Positions 19,151 through 29,556 are shown, counted from the stretch's first letter. The stretch is 64,000 bases of DNA from Acetivibrio clariflavus DSM 19732 (GCF_000237085.1 NC_016627.1:1426001-1490000); one strand, 5' to 3'. The notes: a model not told the origin generated them from the sequence alone. Numbers and translations are program-made.

Positions 19151-19780
19151 TTGGCTGAATTAGTGAAGAAAATACTGGAAATTTCAAAATTAATGTATGA
19201 TAAAGGTTTCGTAAATCCCTATGAAGGCAATATATCAATACTGGATGGAGAACAAATATATATAACTCCGGCAGGAGTTTGAAAAGGTTTCTTGACTGAA
19301 GATATGATAGTTGTTACTGATATAAACGGAAATGTATTGGAAGGTATGTATAAACCTTCGTCGGAAATTAAACTTCATCTTGCTGCATATAAACTCAGAA
19401 GTGATGTAAAAGCTGTTATACATGCTCATCCGCCTTATTCAACAGCATATGCTGTTGCGAATAAGCCTATAGAAACAAAAGGATATACCGAAATGATAAC
19501 ATTCTTTGGAAAAATACCTTTGGCGAAATACGGCCAACCCTCTACCGAACAAATAAGTGTTGGTATTGAGGAATTTATTGATAATTATGATATAATTCTT
19601 TTAGCCAACCATGGTATAATTACCGTTGGCAATGATATATATAACGCCTTTTTCAAACTGGAAGCGGCAGAGAGTATGGCAAAAACCCTTCTATTAACAA
19701 AATTGCTAGGAGGAGAAAAAGAATTACCAGAAAGTGAATTGGAGAGATTAGCGAGAAATGGTAAGACGCGGGAATTATAA
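19151..19780 (+). pseudogene. class II aldolase (FucA/AraD-like) with one in-frame TGA
   Basis: Read through one TGA at 19280-19282, this frame gives a 209-residue class II aldolase. The N-terminal part has YEGNIS (phosphate-binding GNxS motif) and IYITPAGV just before the stop. After it come KGFLTEDM, the zinc motif HAHPP, and a late NHG segment. The family has a variable residue at the TGA position, often Cys in clostridial proteins as far as I recall. An AGGAGG site precedes the TTG start at 19151, so translation probably begins there. A protein starting at 19292 would lack the GNxS motif. Possible substrates are fuculose-1-phosphate or methylthioribulose-1-phosphate. Either a fresh nonsense mutation or, less likely, recoding. 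Confidence 0.75.
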
Positions 19781-20008
19781 TTACAAATGCTTATAATTCA
19801 TAAAAAATTTGCTCTTTTTTAAAGAAATTGAATAACTTATATATATTCTAAAAAAAAAATATGGTATTCTATAATTAGATGAATATTATTATGTCTCCTT
19901 CGCTGTTGCTGAAGTTGGAATAGCTACAGGAGATATAATTGTCATCATCATTATCTTTTTGAATTGCAATTTGTATTTTGTTAATACTTAAGAACTAGGA
20001 GTGATTGT

Positions 20009-21436
20009 ATGTACTTGGCGGGAGTTATTACTGGAACAGTTTCTTCAGCTGGAATATTTTTTCTTTTAGGTTTTATTGCTATATCCTTTATAGCTATACT
20101 TTTAATTCTTGTTAAAAATCAGCCAAAAAAAAGAGATGATTACGCTTTAATGAATGATATGCTGCAGAATGCTCTTACGGAATTTGGAAATAAAATTGAA
20201 AAATCTTTTAAAGATTCTATAGATGATTTGGGAACAAAGTTAAAAGGTATGGTTATGGAAGTTAATTTGTCATCTCAGGTATTGGATGATACCGTGAATA
20301 AATTCGACAATTCTATAAAAGTTTTAGTTGAAAATGTTAACAAGATTACTGACTTTAACCGTAACCTGGGTGAAAATATAGAAAAGATGAGCGAAAGCTA
20401 CAAAAGGCTTACAGACAATTTGAACACTAATACAAATGTCATTGAGAGCAATTTTGCATCCGTTGGAAGTTTGGCAAGAGATATAAAAGAAGCAACAGAG
20501 GAAATTACATCATACAATAAACAGGTTATACGGGACATGAGCAGCATTGCGGAAGAAGTTAAAGGTTCTGTTGAGGCTATAAAAGATTTGGGCGAAGTTC
20601 TGAAAAAAGATATGAGTATGAGAATTGAAGAGGCAAAGGAATATCAGGAAAATATAAATCAGTTGATAGAAAAGGTAAGTGGAGATATTTCAATTTTAGG
20701 ATATAATACTGCCAATGAATTTGCAAAAACTATTGAGGAAACAGCTAAATCAACTTCTCAGAAAGTATTGCAGGATATTATATCTGTAGCTGATGAAATC
20801 AAAGGAGCTGTTGTGTCAATAAAAGAATTCAGCAGTGTGATGAAAAATGATTTCAATTTACGCAGCGAGGAAGCTAAAAGTTATCAGGAAAATATAAGCA
20901 AGCTTATGGATAGGATACAGGAGGAAATGGCTTCCTTAGGAGAAAGGACAGCAACTACCTTTTCACAAGGGTTGGAGGAGAGTGCAAAGACTGTTACTGA
21001 GAAAATTTTGCAGGACTTTGGTGAAGTGACGACAGAAATTGAAAATGCAATTTCAGTTATGAAAAGTTTAAATGAAGCACTTAAAACCGATTTGGATACA
21101 CGTATTCTTGAAGCCCGTGAGTTTCACGATAATATAAACAGGCTCATGCTTAAGATTAGCGGTGAAATGTCTATTTTAGGCCAGGATACTGCTGAAGCAT
21201 TTAGAAAGACTTTGGATGAAAGCGGACAATCGATATCACAGAAATTGACAGAGAATATTGAGGAAATATTCAAAGGTCTTTACAGTTTGTTGGATGAATT
21301 TAAAGAAAATGAAAAATTATTGGCAAAGACTATTGTAATGCTGCCGGATCAAGTTATAACATATAATGAAACTGCTGCAAATAAAATCGGAATGCAGATT
21401 GACGAGGTTAAAAGGATTTTAAGAGGCGGTTTATAA
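20009..21436 (+). CDS. membrane-anchored coiled-coil protein with 80-residue repeats
   Basis: A 475-residue protein with one N-terminal transmembrane helix (residues about 10-35, GIFFLLGFIAISFIAILLIL) and a long helical, Glu/Lys-rich cytoplasmic part. From about residue 210 it repeats with an exact 80-residue period: EEAKEYQENI, EEAKSYQENI and LEAREFHDNI are each 80 residues apart, as are SILG/SLGE and QKVLQD/EKILQD. It resembles the signalling coiled coil of chemoreceptors and RmuC/MotA-associated proteins, but I see no clear methyl-accepting hairpin tip. TAGGAGTGA precedes the ATG. A TPR gene follows 35 bp downstream and is a likely partner. Confidence 0.75.
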   Translation: MYLAGVITGTVSSAGIFFLLGFIAISFIAILLILVKNQPKKRDDYALMNDMLQNALTEFGNKIEKSFKDSIDDLGTKLKGMVMEVNLSSQVLDDTVNKFDNSIKVLVENVNKITDFNRNLGENIEKMSESYKRLTDNLNTNTNVIESNFASVGSLARDIKEATEEITSYNKQVIRDMSSIAEEVKGSVEAIKDLGEVLKKDMSMRIEEAKEYQENINQLIEKVSGDISILGYNTANEFAKTIEETAKSTSQKVLQDIISVADEIKGAVVSIKEFSSVMKNDFNLRSEEAKSYQENISKLMDRIQEEMASLGERTATTFSQGLEESAKTVTEKILQDFGEVTTEIENAISVMKSLNEALKTDLDTRILEAREFHDNINRLMLKISGEMSILGQDTAEAFRKTLDESGQSISQKLTENIEEIFKGLYSLLDEFKENEKLLAKTIVMLPDQVITYNETAANKIGMQIDEVKRILRGGL

Positions 21437-21471
21437 TTAAGTAGAGGGAATTTATTTACAGGGTGAGTTGA

Positions 21472-22455
21472 ATGGCAATAAATCCGGAAAAGCTAAATGA
21501 TTTAGCTTCAAAATACGAGAACTACATAAAGAAAAACCCTAATGAATCACGGGCTTATTATTATTTGGGAAAAATTAAAATGAATTTGGGCAAATATAAA
21601 GAAGCACAGGAATGTTTTGAAAAATCAATTTCACTGAACCCGAATTTTACGTGGGCTAAGGTGGAATTGATTGTTGCCAATGTGTTTAGAAAAAGGTTTG
21701 TTCAAGCTGTAAATCTGTATACTCAATATAGAATGGATATAAGTGTGAAAAATATATTTAACAGAAAGCTTGTACGGGGAGTCACAGAATTCTATTCCAG
21801 AGACGATTTCTTTAGTCAGAGAAGCAAAGAACTGTTTAGTCCGCTGTTTCATAAAATGACAATACAGCCTTTGTTATCGAAATATGGAGAAGATCCGGGA
21901 AATGTTGTATTGATATTGATTCTTGCTATGTATTATATGGCAATAAATGAAAAAAGCCTTGACATTATGAATATCTTAAAGATTTGTGTATATATGGACT
22001 CGGTTGACGACAACATGCGGTGGAGTTTGCTGAAGGCTATCGCTGATTGCGGTGAGAAGCTCTATCTTGATTTGGATATAGCTTCTAAGTTTACAAGCAT
22101 ACCTGAACCGGATTGTACTGACGAATATGTAAAAACCATCTTTGGTGCAGTTGTATTGGGAAGAAACAAGTATAAAGTAAAGAACATATACAATTCAATG
22201 AGAAAGCAAGGAAAAAAACTGACTTTGCGTATGATGTGGAAATATGTTGACTGGGCATGGAATGTGGAGCTTTATGATCTGTCAGTATATGAATGCTGCA
22301 GCGAACTTTTATTGGCAGGATGGGCAGATATACTGGTACTTGAAATGATGGAAAAGTTGGTTGAGAACAATATTACAACTGTTACTGACGAAGAGCTGAA
22401 GATATTGAATCTTTTTGGCTATCTTAATAAGAAAAATAGCCAAGATTTTATTTGA
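21472..22455 (+). CDS. TPR-containing protein of unknown function
   Basis: A 327-residue soluble protein. Residues about 15-60 form a clear tetratricopeptide repeat (SRAYYYLGKIKMNLGKYKEA followed by ECFEKSISLNPN). The remainder is helical and unrecognised. It lies 35 bp after the membrane coiled-coil gene on the same strand and ends at a terminator shared with the RuBisCO-like gene, so these two form a unit. TPR domains bind other proteins; a scaffold role beside the coiled-coil protein is inferred from position only. Confidence 0.75.
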   Translation: MAINPEKLNDLASKYENYIKKNPNESRAYYYLGKIKMNLGKYKEAQECFEKSISLNPNFTWAKVELIVANVFRKRFVQAVNLYTQYRMDISVKNIFNRKLVRGVTEFYSRDDFFSQRSKELFSPLFHKMTIQPLLSKYGEDPGNVVLILILAMYYMAINEKSLDIMNILKICVYMDSVDDNMRWSLLKAIADCGEKLYLDLDIASKFTSIPEPDCTDEYVKTIFGAVVLGRNKYKVKNIYNSMRKQGKKLTLRMMWKYVDWAWNVELYDLSVYECCSELLLAGWADILVLEMMEKLVENNITTVTDEELKILNLFGYLNKKNSQDFI

Positions 22456-22484
22456 ACGAACACAGAACAAATATGTGATAAAAA

Positions 22485-22520
22485 AGACCTTAAGGAAATT
22501 AGAAAATTTCCTTAAGGTCT
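22485..22520. terminator. bidirectional terminator between convergent genes
   Basis: AGACCTTAAGGAAATT (22485-22500) and AATTTCCTTAAGGTCT (22505-22520) form a perfect 16-bp stem with a 4-nt loop. A-rich sequence on the left serves the minus strand; ATATTTTC on the right serves the plus strand. It overlaps the last codons of the RuBisCO-like gene. Confidence 0.9.
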
Positions 22521-23665
22521 ATATTTTCTATAAGCTTTCTGAAATAAGCACAGTTTTCAATAAGATTTGGACCGTGTCGGAAAAGACCTCCTCCTACTAA
22601 AAATATTACATCCTTTCCATATACTTTGAGTGACTCTGGTATGCTGCCCAAACTCATACCGCCGGCAGGGCATGGGAAAATCGGTTTTAGATTTCCCATT
22701 TTTTCCGATGTGCAGACAGCAATGCTTTCACATTCTTCACGACTGAAGGAAAAACGGCCGCCAAAGTTTGGATATATGGTAGCATCGGCACCGGCAAGTC
22801 TCATAATCTGTCCTAAAAGTGCACCATGGGAAATACCCGTTTCATTACTCATAACAAAAGTGCCTAAAAAGGCTGGATGGCTAAATACAGGTAAATTAAT
22901 ATTTTCATCTTCCGATATTTCCCTCATTGCATCAAAGCCTGCAAGACCCGGAGAAATCAATAGCCCACCTGCACCCAATTCTTTGGCCTTTCTTGCTCTG
23001 TCAACCATTTCACTGAATGGAGCCGTTATATTAGGAACATAAACAGATTTTCCACCCGTTTCTCTATTGGCCTTGTTAATGGCATTAACACACAGTTCAA
23101 CCCTTTCTTCAAAGGGTGAAAAGCTTTGATTTGAAAGTCCATGGTCATCCTTAATTAAATCAATTCCGCCTAAAGCAAATTTATAAGCGAGATCGGCAAG
23201 AGCTTCCGAGGATAGACCCATTGGTTTTAAAGCCGTAAAGAGCAGTGGCCTGTTTTTTATGCCTAGATATTCCCTCAATCCGTCTCTTCCGAAACGGGGA
23301 CCTTTGAAATTTTTTAAAATAACATCGGAAAGTAAAAGCTTTTCAACCCGTATTCCCGGTTTTATGCTTGAATTTCCGAACACGACATTCAGCAGTTGGG
23401 TCAATTCATTGGAAGAGGTTTCAACAGCATAGCTGACGGTTGCCATATAGTGCATGCTGTCATGTTTTTTGAAAGATTCAATTCTACCCACAATCGAATC
23501 CCGGATGGCTCCGTCCGGGAGTAATTCACCGGGAAATTCCACAGTTTGTTCAAGACATAAATCTTTTGCTTTTTCATAGGCTTCCTTTTCATTGCCGGAA
23601 AGTTTATAAATCACTGAAAATCTTTCTCCGGAAAGTTTAGGTTCTTTATATTCTGAAAAAAACAT
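22499..23665 (-). CDS. RuBisCO-like protein (form IV)
   Basis: A 388-residue member of the RuBisCO large-subunit fold. Visible landmarks are ALKPMGLS (the KPxxG lysine loop) and ALGGIDLIKDDHGL, matching the carbamylated-lysine region of RuBisCO but with His where true RuBisCO has Glu (KDDE). Loop 6 reads NFGGRFSFSRE, without the catalytic lysine, so it should not fix CO2. The KDDHG form is, as I recall, like the Rhodospirillum RuBisCO-like methylthioribulose-1-phosphate isomerase rather than the YkrW enolase. GGAGG favours the ATG at 23663-23665; an ATG six codons upstream is possible. It is the last gene of an operon with a split transketolase. Confidence 0.88.
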   Translation of the reverse strand: MFFSEYKEPKLSGERFSVIYKLSGNEKEAYEKAKDLCLEQTVEFPGELLPDGAIRDSIVGRIESFKKHDSMHYMATVSYAVETSSNELTQLLNVVFGNSSIKPGIRVEKLLLSDVILKNFKGPRFGRDGLREYLGIKNRPLLFTALKPMGLSSEALADLAYKFALGGIDLIKDDHGLSNQSFSPFEERVELCVNAINKANRETGGKSVYVPNITAPFSEMVDRARKAKELGAGGLLISPGLAGFDAMREISEDENINLPVFSHPAFLGTFVMSNETGISHGALLGQIMRLAGADATIYPNFGGRFSFSREECESIAVCTSEKMGNLKPIFPCPAGGMSLGSIPESLKVYGKDVIFLVGGGLFRHGPNLIENCAYFRKLIENIDLKEIF

Positions 23666-23719
23666 GTATTCATTTTCCTCCATTGTTATTTATCTTAATG
23701 TTTCAAATTTTGATGCCTC

Positions 23720-23750
23720 CCGGCAGCGTCTCGGTTTTAGCGCATGCCGG
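23720..23750 (-). other. hairpin between transketolase and RuBisCO-like genes
   Basis: CCGGCAGCG (23720-23728) pairs with CGC-A-TGCCGG (23741-23750). There is no T-run, so it is more likely an RNA processing or stability element than a terminator. Confidence 0.5.
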
Positions 23751-23786
23751 AAAGCAATTATTCTAAAACCATTTAAACTCCCGGCT

Positions 23787-24794
23787 TTAAAGAGCTTCTG
23801 CCTTTGAATCACTATGAACGGGAGTTATATGGATTTTTGGAAGCTCGGTTTCATCTATACCGAATTTCTCTCCTACAATTGATTCTATTTGAGAGATTAA
23901 TGCCATAGCATCAATTCCGTATTCACGCATTAAATACTGCCTGCTTGCCCCATGCAAATAAGTATCCTTAAGTCCTATGCGATAAAGCTTTTTACCGAGC
24001 CCGGCTTCTGCCATGTTTTCGGCTATAATGCTTCCTAAGCCTCCTATGATTGAATGGTTTTCCATGGTTATAACACCATATTTGGAAGAAGCTATGCTAT
24101 CGAGAACTTCCTGGGCATTAAAAGGCTTTAGTGTAGTAACATGCATATGATGAATGGATACGCCATGGGACTCAAGAACTTTTACTGCGCGCATGGCTTC
24201 CTCAGTACAAATTCCTGTTGAAAGAAGAACAAAGTCTTTACCGTGGCTGATAGTTCGGATTTTTCCAAGTCGCATAACGTCTGAAGAAGCAAAAAGCCTG
24301 GGTATCTCTCCGCGTATCATCCTTATGTAAACAGGGCCGTTTACTTCATAGGCTACATCCAAAACCGATTCAACATCGGTAGCATCGCCGCATTCTAATA
24401 TTGTCATGTTTGGAAGGGCACGCATGACGGCTATATCTTCAATGGCCTGGTGGGTTGCACCTCCCGGTGTTGTGACCCCCGGCAGAAATCCGAACATTTT
24501 TACCGGTAAATTGGGATAGGATACCGACATAGCAATCTGGTCAAAGGCCCTTCGGTAAATAAACACAGCAAAGGTGTGGACAAAGGGTATAAAGCCTTCC
24601 CGGGCAAGACCTCCGGCAAAACTCAGCATGTTTTGCTCTGCTATACCCATGGATATAAAACGTTCAGGATATGTATCCCTGAAAAGATCTATTTCTGTTG
24701 AACTGGTCAGGTCGGCCGAAAGAACAAACACATTAGGTTTATCTTTGGCCCAGGCAACCAGGTTTTTAGCATGTACTTTACTTAGTATTTCCAT
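23787..24794 (-). CDS. transketolase, C-terminal subunit
   Basis: A 335-residue protein matching the second half of transketolase or DXS: the pyrimidine-binding domain (FISMGIAEQNMLSFAGGLA, with the Glu that activates thiamine diphosphate) and the C-terminal domain (TMENHSIIGGLGSIIAENMA). It needs the N-terminal subunit encoded immediately upstream (3 bp gap) for a complete active site. A typical AAGGAGG lies before the ATG. The pair transfers two-carbon ketol units between sugar phosphates; position before a RuBisCO-like gene suggests an unusual ketose phosphate substrate. Confidence 0.92.
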   Translation of the reverse strand: MEILSKVHAKNLVAWAKDKPNVFVLSADLTSSTEIDLFRDTYPERFISMGIAEQNMLSFAGGLAREGFIPFVHTFAVFIYRRAFDQIAMSVSYPNLPVKMFGFLPGVTTPGGATHQAIEDIAVMRALPNMTILECGDATDVESVLDVAYEVNGPVYIRMIRGEIPRLFASSDVMRLGKIRTISHGKDFVLLSTGICTEEAMRAVKVLESHGVSIHHMHVTTLKPFNAQEVLDSIASSKYGVITMENHSIIGGLGSIIAENMAEAGLGKKLYRIGLKDTYLHGASRQYLMREYGIDAMALISQIESIVGEKFGIDETELPKIHITPVHSDSKAEAL

Positions 24795-24797
24795 TTC

Positions 24798-25733
24798 TTA
24801 ATAACCTCCTTGGGATTCCAGTACTTTTAGTGCGTCCTCAAACTGCTTTTTTTCATCGGCATTTGCAAATCGAATATAGTGTAGTTTTGGAATCCTTTTT
24901 TCCAATATTTCAATTCCTTTGCAGGGGTTTGTATCGCAAAGTATAAAAGTAGGTCTTCCATCGGGGTTTAAACTGCCCAGTGCAGCAATGGCTTCTATAT
25001 TGTGCCCGTCAATTCTGTAAACTCTTGCCCCAAATGCTTCAAGACGTTTGTCAAAGGGCTCAATATTCATGACACTGGTCATTTTTCCATCACACTGGTA
25101 TCCGTTAATATCTACATAGGCAAGGATATTATCCAGTTTGTGATAGGAAATTGCCTGTACAGCTTCCCAAAATTGACCCGACTGACATTCTCCGTCCGAT
25201 AAGAACAGAACAACTCTGCCGGTTTCGCCTTTAAGTTTGCGTGCCATTGCAATACCGGCAGCCTGGCTGATTCCCTGGCCTAAAGAACCGGTCATAACTT
25301 CCATTCCCGGTGAATGTTCTGCACCTATCATCTCTACAATGCTTCCGTCTTTGTTAAAGTGATCCAGTCCGTTTTCAGCCATGCGCCCAACTTCAATTAG
25401 CGCAGCATAAACCACAAGAGCATACTGAGAGGGTGAAAGAAAGAAACGGTCATATTCCGGACCATTAGGACCGTTATAAATGGCACCACTGGTATAATTG
25501 GGATTGTTTGGCCCCGGTACTCCCGGAAATTGTCCTGGGGTCAGGGGGGAATCCAACTTTCCTAAATTCATAACTATTGTATACAGTGTTGCCATGATTT
25601 CCGCTGATGAGCACGCCTGGCTCAAATATCCTCCGCCATTTTTTATTGTATGTTCCAATACACGGCGCCTTATACCGTAAGCAACTCGTCTGACTTCTTC
25701 CTGCCATGTAACATTGCAATCCTTTGTATTCAT
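24798..25733 (-). CDS. transketolase, N-terminal subunit
   Basis: A 311-residue protein equivalent to the first half of transketolase, the thiamine diphosphate-binding part. It shows AEHSPGMEVMTGSLGQGIS and the cofactor motif GDGECQSG-like LSDGECQSGQFWEA. Such split transketolases are common in archaea and clostridia, and are also used for apulose-4-phosphate in apiose pathways. It is the first gene of the operon tktN-tktC-RuBisCO-like protein. Confidence 0.92.
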   Translation of the reverse strand: MNTKDCNVTWQEEVRRVAYGIRRRVLEHTIKNGGGYLSQACSSAEIMATLYTIVMNLGKLDSPLTPGQFPGVPGPNNPNYTSGAIYNGPNGPEYDRFFLSPSQYALVVYAALIEVGRMAENGLDHFNKDGSIVEMIGAEHSPGMEVMTGSLGQGISQAAGIAMARKLKGETGRVVLFLSDGECQSGQFWEAVQAISYHKLDNILAYVDINGYQCDGKMTSVMNIEPFDKRLEAFGARVYRIDGHNIEAIAALGSLNPDGRPTFILCDTNPCKGIEILEKRIPKLHYIRFANADEKKQFEDALKVLESQGGY

Positions 25734-25740
25734 AGTTTTG

Positions 25741-26096
25741 CATTACTCCTTACATCAGTGTTTTTAATATTTGAAAAAGTATTTAAAACTAAACCTATCG
25801 AATTCATATATGTAAAATATAATACCATTGCATACATAATTATTCAATTATGCTGTTTAAAAATAAATGAAGGGTTAGTATTATAACTTTTTAATCAAGA
25901 AGAATTAGGTTGCTAAAGACTTGATATGCTGACATCTCAATAAACTTGATTTTTATACCTTTTGCTTTATACTAGGATATTTTTTAAAAAACATTAATAA
26001 ATAAAAAGCATTTTATAATAAAAAATTCAATTATAATAGTACCTTGACAACTGAAAAAGAATACATTATTATTAATTTTAAATATTATAATGTTTA
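25741..26096. other. divergent spacer between transketolase operon and valS T-box
   Basis: About 350 bp, very AT-rich, no gene seen. It must contain the leftward promoter of the transketolase operon and the rightward promoter of valS (the sequence TTGACA-like TTGACAACTG with TATAAT-like ATTATAATG downstream at about 26044-26092 fits the latter loosely). Confidence 0.4.
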
Positions 26097-26384
26097 GAAG
26101 CGATGAACAAGAGGAGTAGGCAGTGTAACTTGATAGAGATGGAAAACCGCAGGCTGGAAGTTTTCCTCAGGTTTAATGCTGTTGAAGGTAGCTTGGGAGC
26201 TCTGTAGCTGAATACCGTTAATTTAACGTGTGAGTAAGCTGCAGCGGTGGAGGTCCGTTACAGCCCGTACTTTGAAAAAGCTGCTATGCGGCTTTGGAGA
26301 AGGAGATGAGCTGCCCTGTATAGGGAATTTTGGTGGTACCGCGGAATTTAAACTTTCGTCCAATATCGGATGAAAGTTTTTTTA
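26097..26384 (+). ncRNA. T-box riboswitch of valS
   Basis: A tRNA-sensing leader. The T-box motif TGGTGGTACCGCGG is at 26331-26344, followed by a terminator: AACTTTCGTCC (from 26351) pairs with GGATGAAAGTT and a T-run ends at about 26383. The AGCTTGGGAGC segment of stem I is visible near 26190. A possible specifier is GTA (Val) at 26188-26190, tentative. Uncharged tRNA-Val should stabilise the antiterminator and turn on valS. Between the terminator and valS lie another 300 bp without a convincing gene. Confidence 0.92.
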
Positions 26385-26687
26385 GTTTATATTTAAACTT
26401 ATTGTCATGAGCAAGGGATATATCCTATCTTGAAATACTGGAACTATTTTAATGGTTCCGGACGCGGTAAATATATTTGTCAAAAATGGTTGTCAATAAA
26501 CACAGTCATTATAAAAATAACTTGTAATATTCAAGATGAACTTACTTTGGGAAAAATGGCAGTGTATAAAAATAAAAAGCAATTAACGGTCAAAAACATG
26601 GACATGATGTTGCTGCTTTGAGGGATTAATTTTAATTATTACAGGACTTTCGATTAAAAGATTTTAATGAAATGGAGGTTATGTAAA

Positions 26688-29348
26688 ATGAGTGAAGAAA
26701 AAAATATTGCCAAAACCTATGACCCCAAACAAGTTGAGGATAGACTTTATCAGAAGTGGATGGATAAGGGGTATTTTCATGCAGAGATAGATGAAAACAA
26801 AACACCTTTTACCATTGTTATTCCGCCACCGAATATCACAGGCCAGCTGCACATGGGACATGCTTTGGACAATACTCTGCAGGACATCCTTATCAGATGG
26901 AAAAGGATGCAGGGCTTTTGTACCCTGTGGCTTCCGGGAACTGACCATGCCAGCATAGCTACTGAAGCAAAAATAGTAGAGGCCATGGCTAAAGAAGGTA
27001 TTACCAAAGAGGATATAGGCAGAGAGAAGTTTCTGGAAAGAGCATGGGAATGGAAGAGACACTATGGTGGCAGAATTGTTGAACAGCTTAAGAAGCTGGG
27101 AAGCTCCTGTGACTGGCAGCGGGAACGCTTTACCATGGATGAGGGACTATCGGAGGCTGTTAAAGAGGTATTTGTAAGGCTTTATCAAAAAGGACTTATA
27201 TACAGAGGAGAAAGAATTATCAACTGGTGTCCTAAATGTAATACGTCAATTTCCGATGCCGAAGTTGAATATGAAGAAAAGGCGGGACATTTCTGGCATA
27301 TACGCTATCCTATCAAGGACAGTAATGAATATGTAGTGGTTGCTACCACAAGACCGGAAACCATGCTGGGAGATACAGCAGTGGCAGTACACCCTGATGA
27401 TGAGAGATATAAACATTTAATAGGCAAGATGGTAATTCTGCCTTTGGTTAACAGGGAGATACCTGTAATAGCTGATGAATATGTTGAAAAGGATTTCGGA
27501 ACCGGAGTAGTTAAAATTACCCCTGCCCATGACCCTAATGACTTTGAAGTGGGATTAAGGCATAATCTCCCTCAGATAAAGGTTATGAATGACGATGCCA
27601 CAATGAACGAAAATGCCGGACAATATCAGGGAATGGACAGATATGAAGCAAGGAAAAAGATTATTGAAGACTTGGAAAAGCAAAACTTATTGGTAAAAAT
27701 TCAGGATCATACTCATAACGTGGGTACCTGCTACAGATGTTCCACAGTTATAGAGCCGATGATTTCAAAACAGTGGTTTGTAAAGATGAAACCTTTGGCA
27801 GAACCTGCTATTGAGGTTGTAAGAAACGGAACCATCAAGTTTGTACCCGAAAGATTTGCAAAGATATATTTCAACTGGATGGAGAACATTCAGGACTGGT
27901 GTATTTCAAGACAGTTGTGGTGGGGACATAGAATTCCTGCATATTACTGCCAGGAGTGCGGTAACATGATGGTGGATAGAGATATGCCCGATACGTGCCC
28001 TAATTGCGGTAGTTCAAGAATTGAACAGGATCCGGATACCCTGGATACTTGGTTCAGCTCGGCACTGTGGCCGTTCTCAACCCTCGGATGGCCGAATGAG
28101 ACCGAGGATTTGAAATACTTCTATCCTACCGATGTTTTGGTAACCGGATATGACATAATATTCTTCTGGGTTGCAAGAATGATCTTTTCAGGTATGGAAC
28201 ATATGGGGAAAGAACCGTTCAAATATGTATTCATTCACGGAATTGTAAGGGATGCGCTCGGAAGAAAGATGAGTAAATCTTTAGGAAACGGTATTGATCC
28301 TTTAGAAGTAATAGACCAATACGGTACCGATGCCTTAAGATTTGCCCTTACTATAGGTACTTCACCGGGAAATGATTTGAGATTTTCCACTGAAAAGGTA
28401 GAGTTTAGCAGGAATTTTGCAAATAAAATTTGGAATGCTTCAAGATTTGTACTTATGAACTTTGATGAAAATCTTGATTTTTCAAAAGTAGATGAGAGTA
28501 GATTCACTTCTGCCGATAAATGGATTTTAAGCAGGGTAAACAACCTTACTAAGGAAGTAACCGAAAATTTGGATAAATTTGAGTTGGGAATAGCCCTGCA
28601 GAAAATATATGAGTTTATCTGGGATGAGTTCTGTGACTGGTATATTGAGCTTGTAAAACCCAGACTTTATGACAAGGAAGACAGTTCAAGGATTGAAGCT
28701 CAGTATGTGCTGAATTATGTCCTGGGAACGGCTATGAAGCTATTGCATCCGTTTATGCCGTTTATTACAGAAGAAATATACACCCATTTGATTAATGGCG
28801 ATGAAAGCATTATGATTTCAAAATGGCCTGAATATAAAGAAGAATATAATTTCTCCGCTGAAGAGGAGAAAATGAATACCATTATGAGTGCCATTAAGAA
28901 CATAAGGAATATAAGGGCAGAAATGAATGTTCCTCCTTCAAAGAAGGCAAAAACCATATTTGTTGCCTCAAAACCCGAGCATCGGGAGATTGTCGAAGAG
29001 GGAAGAATGTACTTTGAAAGATTGGCATCCTGCTCAGAAATTTTAATACAGTCCGACAAGACTGATATTCCGAAAGATGCGGTGGCTGCAGTGCTTCCAG
29101 GTATAGAAATCTATCTGCCCCTTGAGGATTTGATAGATATTGAAAAAGAGCTTGAAAGACTTGAAAAGGAAAAGGAAAACCTTGAGAAGGAATTGGACAG
29201 GGTAAATGCAAAGCTTGCAAATCAAGGCTTTATTGCAAAGGCACCTGCAAAAGTTGTAGAAGAGGAAAAAGCAAAGAAAGCCAAATATCAAGAGATGTAT
29301 GATAAAGTTATAGAAAGGCTTAACGGTTTAAAAAATAGCAAAAAATAG
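26688..29348 (+). CDS. valS: valyl-tRNA synthetase
   Basis: An 886-residue class I synthetase charging tRNA-Val. Landmarks: [20 protein letters not shown] (HIGH motif as HMGH), [18 protein letters not shown] and the editing domain, two zinc-type Cys clusters ([30 protein letters not shown]), [12 protein letters not shown] (KMSKS), and a C-terminal coiled coil ([19 protein letters not shown]) that contacts tRNA. ATG 26688 is chosen because GGAGG lies at 26674-26678; an upstream in-frame ATG at 26667 lacks a site. Controlled by the T-box upstream. Confidence 0.97.
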   Translation: MSEEKNIAKTYDPKQVEDRLYQKWMDKGYFHAEIDENKTPFTIVIPPPNITGQLHMGHALDNTLQDILIRWKRMQGFCTLWLPGTDHASIATEAKIVEAMAKEGITKEDIGREKFLERAWEWKRHYGGRIVEQLKKLGSSCDWQRERFTMDEGLSEAVKEVFVRLYQKGLIYRGERIINWCPKCNTSISDAEVEYEEKAGHFWHIRYPIKDSNEYVVVATTRPETMLGDTAVAVHPDDERYKHLIGKMVILPLVNREIPVIADEYVEKDFGTGVVKITPAHDPNDFEVGLRHNLPQIKVMNDDATMNENAGQYQGMDRYEARKKIIEDLEKQNLLVKIQDHTHNVGTCYRCSTVIEPMISKQWFVKMKPLAEPAIEVVRNGTIKFVPERFAKIYFNWMENIQDWCISRQLWWGHRIPAYYCQECGNMMVDRDMPDTCPNCGSSRIEQDPDTLDTWFSSALWPFSTLGWPNETEDLKYFYPTDVLVTGYDIIFFWVARMIFSGMEHMGKEPFKYVFIHGIVRDALGRKMSKSLGNGIDPLEVIDQYGTDALRFALTIGTSPGNDLRFSTEKVEFSRNFANKIWNASRFVLMNFDENLDFSKVDESRFTSADKWILSRVNNLTKEVTENLDKFELGIALQKIYEFIWDEFCDWYIELVKPRLYDKEDSSRIEAQYVLNYVLGTAMKLLHPFMPFITEEIYTHLINGDESIMISKWPEYKEEYNFSAEEEKMNTIMSAIKNIRNIRAEMNVPPSKKAKTIFVASKPEHREIVEEGRMYFERLASCSEILIQSDKTDIPKDAVAAVLPGIEIYLPLEDLIDIEKELERLEKEKENLEKELDRVNAKLANQGFIAKAPAKVVEEEKAKKAKYQEMYDKVIERLNGLKNSKK

Positions 29349-29556
29349 GATGGGGTACTTGAATGTAATTATATTCTGTGCTACTATATAATCTAATATA
29401 TTTGTTTAAATATTCCATAATTTGTTCGAAAGCATGCCCTGAAACGATGAAGAGAAGTATAAAGTTTTTGAACAGAGAGGCATAATTTTGCATAAGAAAA
29501 ATATAAAATAGTTTTTGAAAAGATGAACAAAAGCTTTGGAATTGATAAAAGCGCTG

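Noticed and set aside
19280-19330. Selenocysteine insertion element after the aldolase TGA
   Set aside because: Only a weak 4-bp stem (TCTT/AAGA) is present; bacterial elements need a stable stem with a defined loop.
22499-23665. True RuBisCO or YkrW-type enolase
   Set aside because: KDDE is KDDH and the loop 6 lysine is missing; no other mtn genes are adjacent.
26430-26621. 63-codon frame between T-box and valS
   Set aside because: No ribosome site and no coding character; it is part of the valS leader.
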